From Chloroflexota bacterium (lineage in GTDB: Bacteria > Chloroflexota > Ktedonobacteria > Ktedonobacterales > Ktedonobacteraceae), in contig VBHV01000676.1 of assembly GCA_005881995.1 (NCBI GenBank), positions 1-6,002 of the forward strand: a stretch of DNA of 6,002 nucleotides, given 5' to 3'. This document shows positions 4,584 to 6,002 of the stretch, in pieces. How positions within the stretch are numbered: the stretch's first letter is position 1; every line of letters begins with the position of its first letter. Both the position numbers and the translations under genes were made by a program. Under the pieces are notes generated by a model, which did not search any database, had not been told where the DNA came from, and worked only from the letters and a program-made list of their open reading frames with translations.

Positions 4584-5266
4584 ACACCATCTGGCAAACC
4601 GTCACCTGGGATGTCGCCCGCGCGGGCGGATTCACTGCTTACGTATTACTCACCCTGGCCGTGGTGGTGGGTCTGGCGCTTTCGACGCAACTGCAATCGC
4701 CCAGCCGCTGGCCGCGTTTACTCAATAGCGAACTGCACAACTTTCTGACATTGCTCAGCACCATCTTTCTGGTGGTGCATGTGCTGGCCGTGTGGATTGA
4801 TCCCTTCACCAGCTTCGGCTGGAACGAGATATTCATTCCGCTCGCGAGCCATTATCGCCCGGAGTGGATGGCGTTCGGCATCGTCGCCCTTTACCTTGGG
4901 ATCGCCATCGGTATCAGCACCTGGCTACGTCCACTCATCGGCTACAGCTGGTGGCGGCGACTGCACGTGCTGACGCTGGGCGTCTTTGCGCTGACGGCTG
5001 TACACGGGATCGGCACCGGCAGTGATACACAGACATGGTGGGCGCTGGGCATCTACCTGGTCAGCATCGTGCTGGTAGGCTCGCTGCTTTGCCGGAGGAT
5101 GTTCTTCTCTAAAAAGAAGCCCAGGCATACTCCCGCGCAACCTGTCACGCCAGCGCGCAGCGCAATCGCCGCTCCCTATAGCAATCCGCGCGCATTGAAC
5201 AACGCAAGAGGCGTAGCAACTACTGTCACGGAACAGAACCGAGCACAAGTTGTGCGCATGAAATGA
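4580..5266 (+). CDS. Ferric-reductase-like transmembrane haem protein
   Basis: The 228-residue product starts at ATG 4580, which overlaps the apbE stop (ATGA) and has GGAGGA 9 bases upstream; a longer reading from 4529 lacks such a site. Five hydrophobic helices lie near 16-36, 53-73, 97-115, 129-147 and 153-171. Two helices carry paired histidines, H53/H67 (spacing 14) and H129/H142 (spacing 13), the arrangement that binds b-type haems across the membrane in the ferric reductase / NOX / MsrQ superfamily. No FAD- or NADPH-binding domain follows; residues 172-228 are a basic, Pro/Ala-rich cytoplasmic tail. It would pass electrons across the membrane, probably to or from a flavinylated partner made by the ApbE just upstream. 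Pairing of ApbE with FRD-like proteins is known for extracytosolic flavin electron transfer. The gene looks intact. The electron donor and final acceptor are unknown. Confidence 0.85.
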   Translation: MNTIWQTVTWDVARAGGFTAYVLLTLAVVVGLALSTQLQSPSRWPRLLNSELHNFLTLLSTIFLVVHVLAVWIDPFTSFGWNEIFIPLASHYRPEWMAFGIVALYLGIAIGISTWLRPLIGYSWWRRLHVLTLGVFALTAVHGIGTGSDTQTWWALGIYLVSIVLVGSLLCRRMFFSKKKPRHTPAQPVTPARSAIAAPYSNPRALNNARGVATTVTEQNRAQVVRMK

Positions 5267-5267
5267 A

Positions 5268-5321
5268 AGAAGGAGAAGCTGCGCAGGTTCATTTGAGCTT
5301 TGCGCAGCTTCTCTACCTTCT
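5268..5321. terminator. Bidirectional stem-loop terminator between convergent genes
   Basis: GAGAAGCTGCGCA (5273-5285) pairs perfectly with TGCGCAGCTTCTC (5301-5313) around a 15-base loop. An outer stem, AGAAGG (5268-5273) with CCTTCT (5316-5321), can extend it in an alternative pairing with a 3-base bulge. It starts just after the haem-protein stop and its right arm covers the phosphotransferase stop codon. On the minus strand a T-rich tract (TCTTTCATTTC) follows the stem, typical of an intrinsic terminator. On the plus strand the tail is only moderately T-rich. Confidence 0.75.
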
Positions 5322-6002
5322 GCTTGGTCGCTTAATCGACTGCAATCGTTTCGTGGTCCATTCATAGAACTTTCTATTCCCTTTTATAGCAGCAGCCGGG
5401 AGGGTACGCAGACCCAGATATAGCATATAGCACCTCATGCGCTCCTCAAATTGGGGTATCTTTTCTCCACGTGAGGCAGCATAATTTTGCCACAATGCAC
5501 CGTATGGGATATCTTCTACTGACCAGAAATCGAGGTAGGCGATGTCGTAGATAAAATCTCCCAGGAGATCATCCGCCCAATCGAGTACGCCAGTGATCCT
5601 CGCGCCATCCGATACGACATTATCAAAGCCATAATCGCCGTGTACCAGGTACTTCTCTGAAGGGCAATAGGGAAGCAGCCGCATCATCTCTTCGAGGTAA
5701 GTTTCGTACACGTCCAGTTCAAAGAACGTACGCTGCGCCAGGTCATGCAGGTCGAAGGTGAATTTCTGATCGTACAACGAGAGCAGATACTGATGCCAGC
5801 TCTCAAAGCGCCCATTTCCATGCACATCGGTAAGCCCCCATCCACCAAAAGGTGAGACGTTGATGCTATGTATCTCACCGGCTATGTCAAACAGTTCCGG
5901 TATAATCGGGTATATATCTGCCTCGTCCATAGCCGCGATAATCTTCCCTTCGCATCGTTCGGTGATGGCGAAATAGTGTGAGTCGTCAAACCGTCCAATC
6001 TG
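5313..6002 (-). CDS. Aminoglycoside phosphotransferase family protein, APH(4)/hygromycin-kinase-like, 5' end outside the window
   Basis: The frame is open from the right edge (QIGRFDDSHYFAITERCEGK) to TAG at 5313-5315: 229 residues, with roughly the first 75 missing if it matches hygromycin B kinase in length. Numbered from the internal Met at 5930, YLVHGDYGFDNV (94-105) is the HxDxxxxN catalytic loop, with D99 as likely base and N104 as Mg ligand, followed by ITGVLDWADDLLGDFIYDIAYLDFW with the metal-binding Asp. SPFGGWGLTDVHGNGRFESWHQYL also follows the hygromycin kinase pattern. The family transfers the ATP gamma-phosphate to hydroxyls of aminoglycosides, sugars or other small molecules. 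In soil bacteria many such genes are not proven resistance genes, so the substrate is open. It converges on the haem-protein operon, shares its terminator, and looks unrelated to it in function. Confidence 0.82.
   Translation of the reverse strand, partial: QIGRFDDSHYFAITERCEGKIIAAMDEADIYPIIPELFDIAGEIHSINVSPFGGWGLTDVHGNGRFESWHQYLLSLYDQKFTFDLHDLAQRTFFELDVYETYLEEMMRLLPYCPSEKYLVHGDYGFDNVVSDGARITGVLDWADDLLGDFIYDIAYLDFWSVEDIPYGALWQNYAASRGEKIPQFEERMRCYMLYLGLRTLPAAAIKGNRKFYEWTTKRLQSIKRPSRR

Noticed and set aside
4925..5365. Minus-strand frame of 146 codons across the haem gene end and terminator
   Set aside because: It runs through the stem-loop and opposite the conserved last two helices; it has no start signal.
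1..6002. CRISPR array, insertion sequence, tRNA or rRNA
   Set aside because: No regularly spaced repeats, transposase motifs, terminal inverted repeats with target duplication, or tRNA-like cloverleaf was seen on either strand.

Overview
The window looks like chromosomal DNA of a Ktedonobacteria-type Chloroflexota (Ktedonobacter or a relative). This is inferred from a one-component Ser/Thr kinase with a long cytoplasmic linker and one membrane anchor, a DUF5666 protein on a Ser/Thr-rich stalk, a PP2C phosphatase, a moderately high GC content and strong AAGGAGG-type ribosome binding sites. No rRNA, tRNA, CRISPR array or insertion sequence is visible.

Layout. On the minus strand, 1-1456 is one receptor-type Ser/Thr kinase gene. 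The kinase domain lies in the frame ending at 539. The transmembrane and outer domain continue in another frame that stays open to the window start. A divergent control region (about 1457-1649) holds four TCACA/TGTGA half-sites and a good sigma-70-type promoter, followed on the plus strand by an anchored DUF5666 protein (1650-2138). After a gap with palindromes comes a plus-strand gene train: a PP2C phosphatase in two frames (2425-3245), a small membrane-anchored Ser/Thr-rich protein (3242-3713), an ApbE-type FAD:protein FMN transferase in two frames (3661-4583) and a five-helix ferric-reductase-like haem protein (4580-5266). Junctions are GTGA, a 53-bp overlap and ATGA, so translation is probably coupled. 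A 13-bp stem-loop separates this operon from a convergent APH(4)-like phosphotransferase that runs off the right edge.

How they may work together (inference): the kinase and PP2C would form a reversible Ser/Thr phosphorylation pair. ApbE plus the haem membrane protein would form a small extracytosolic flavin/haem electron-transfer module, with the small anchored protein as a possible partner.

The most striking observation is damage. Four neighbouring genes each carry a lesion: an apparent in-frame loss of the kinase hinge, a kinase frameshift, an apparent deletion plus frameshift in PP2C, a one-base shift at TTT TGA in the small protein, and an apparent deletion plus frameshift in apbE. The DUF5666, haem-protein and phosphotransferase genes look intact. 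Either this locus is decaying, or the assembly has local gaps closed wrongly. Reads across five short sites would decide.
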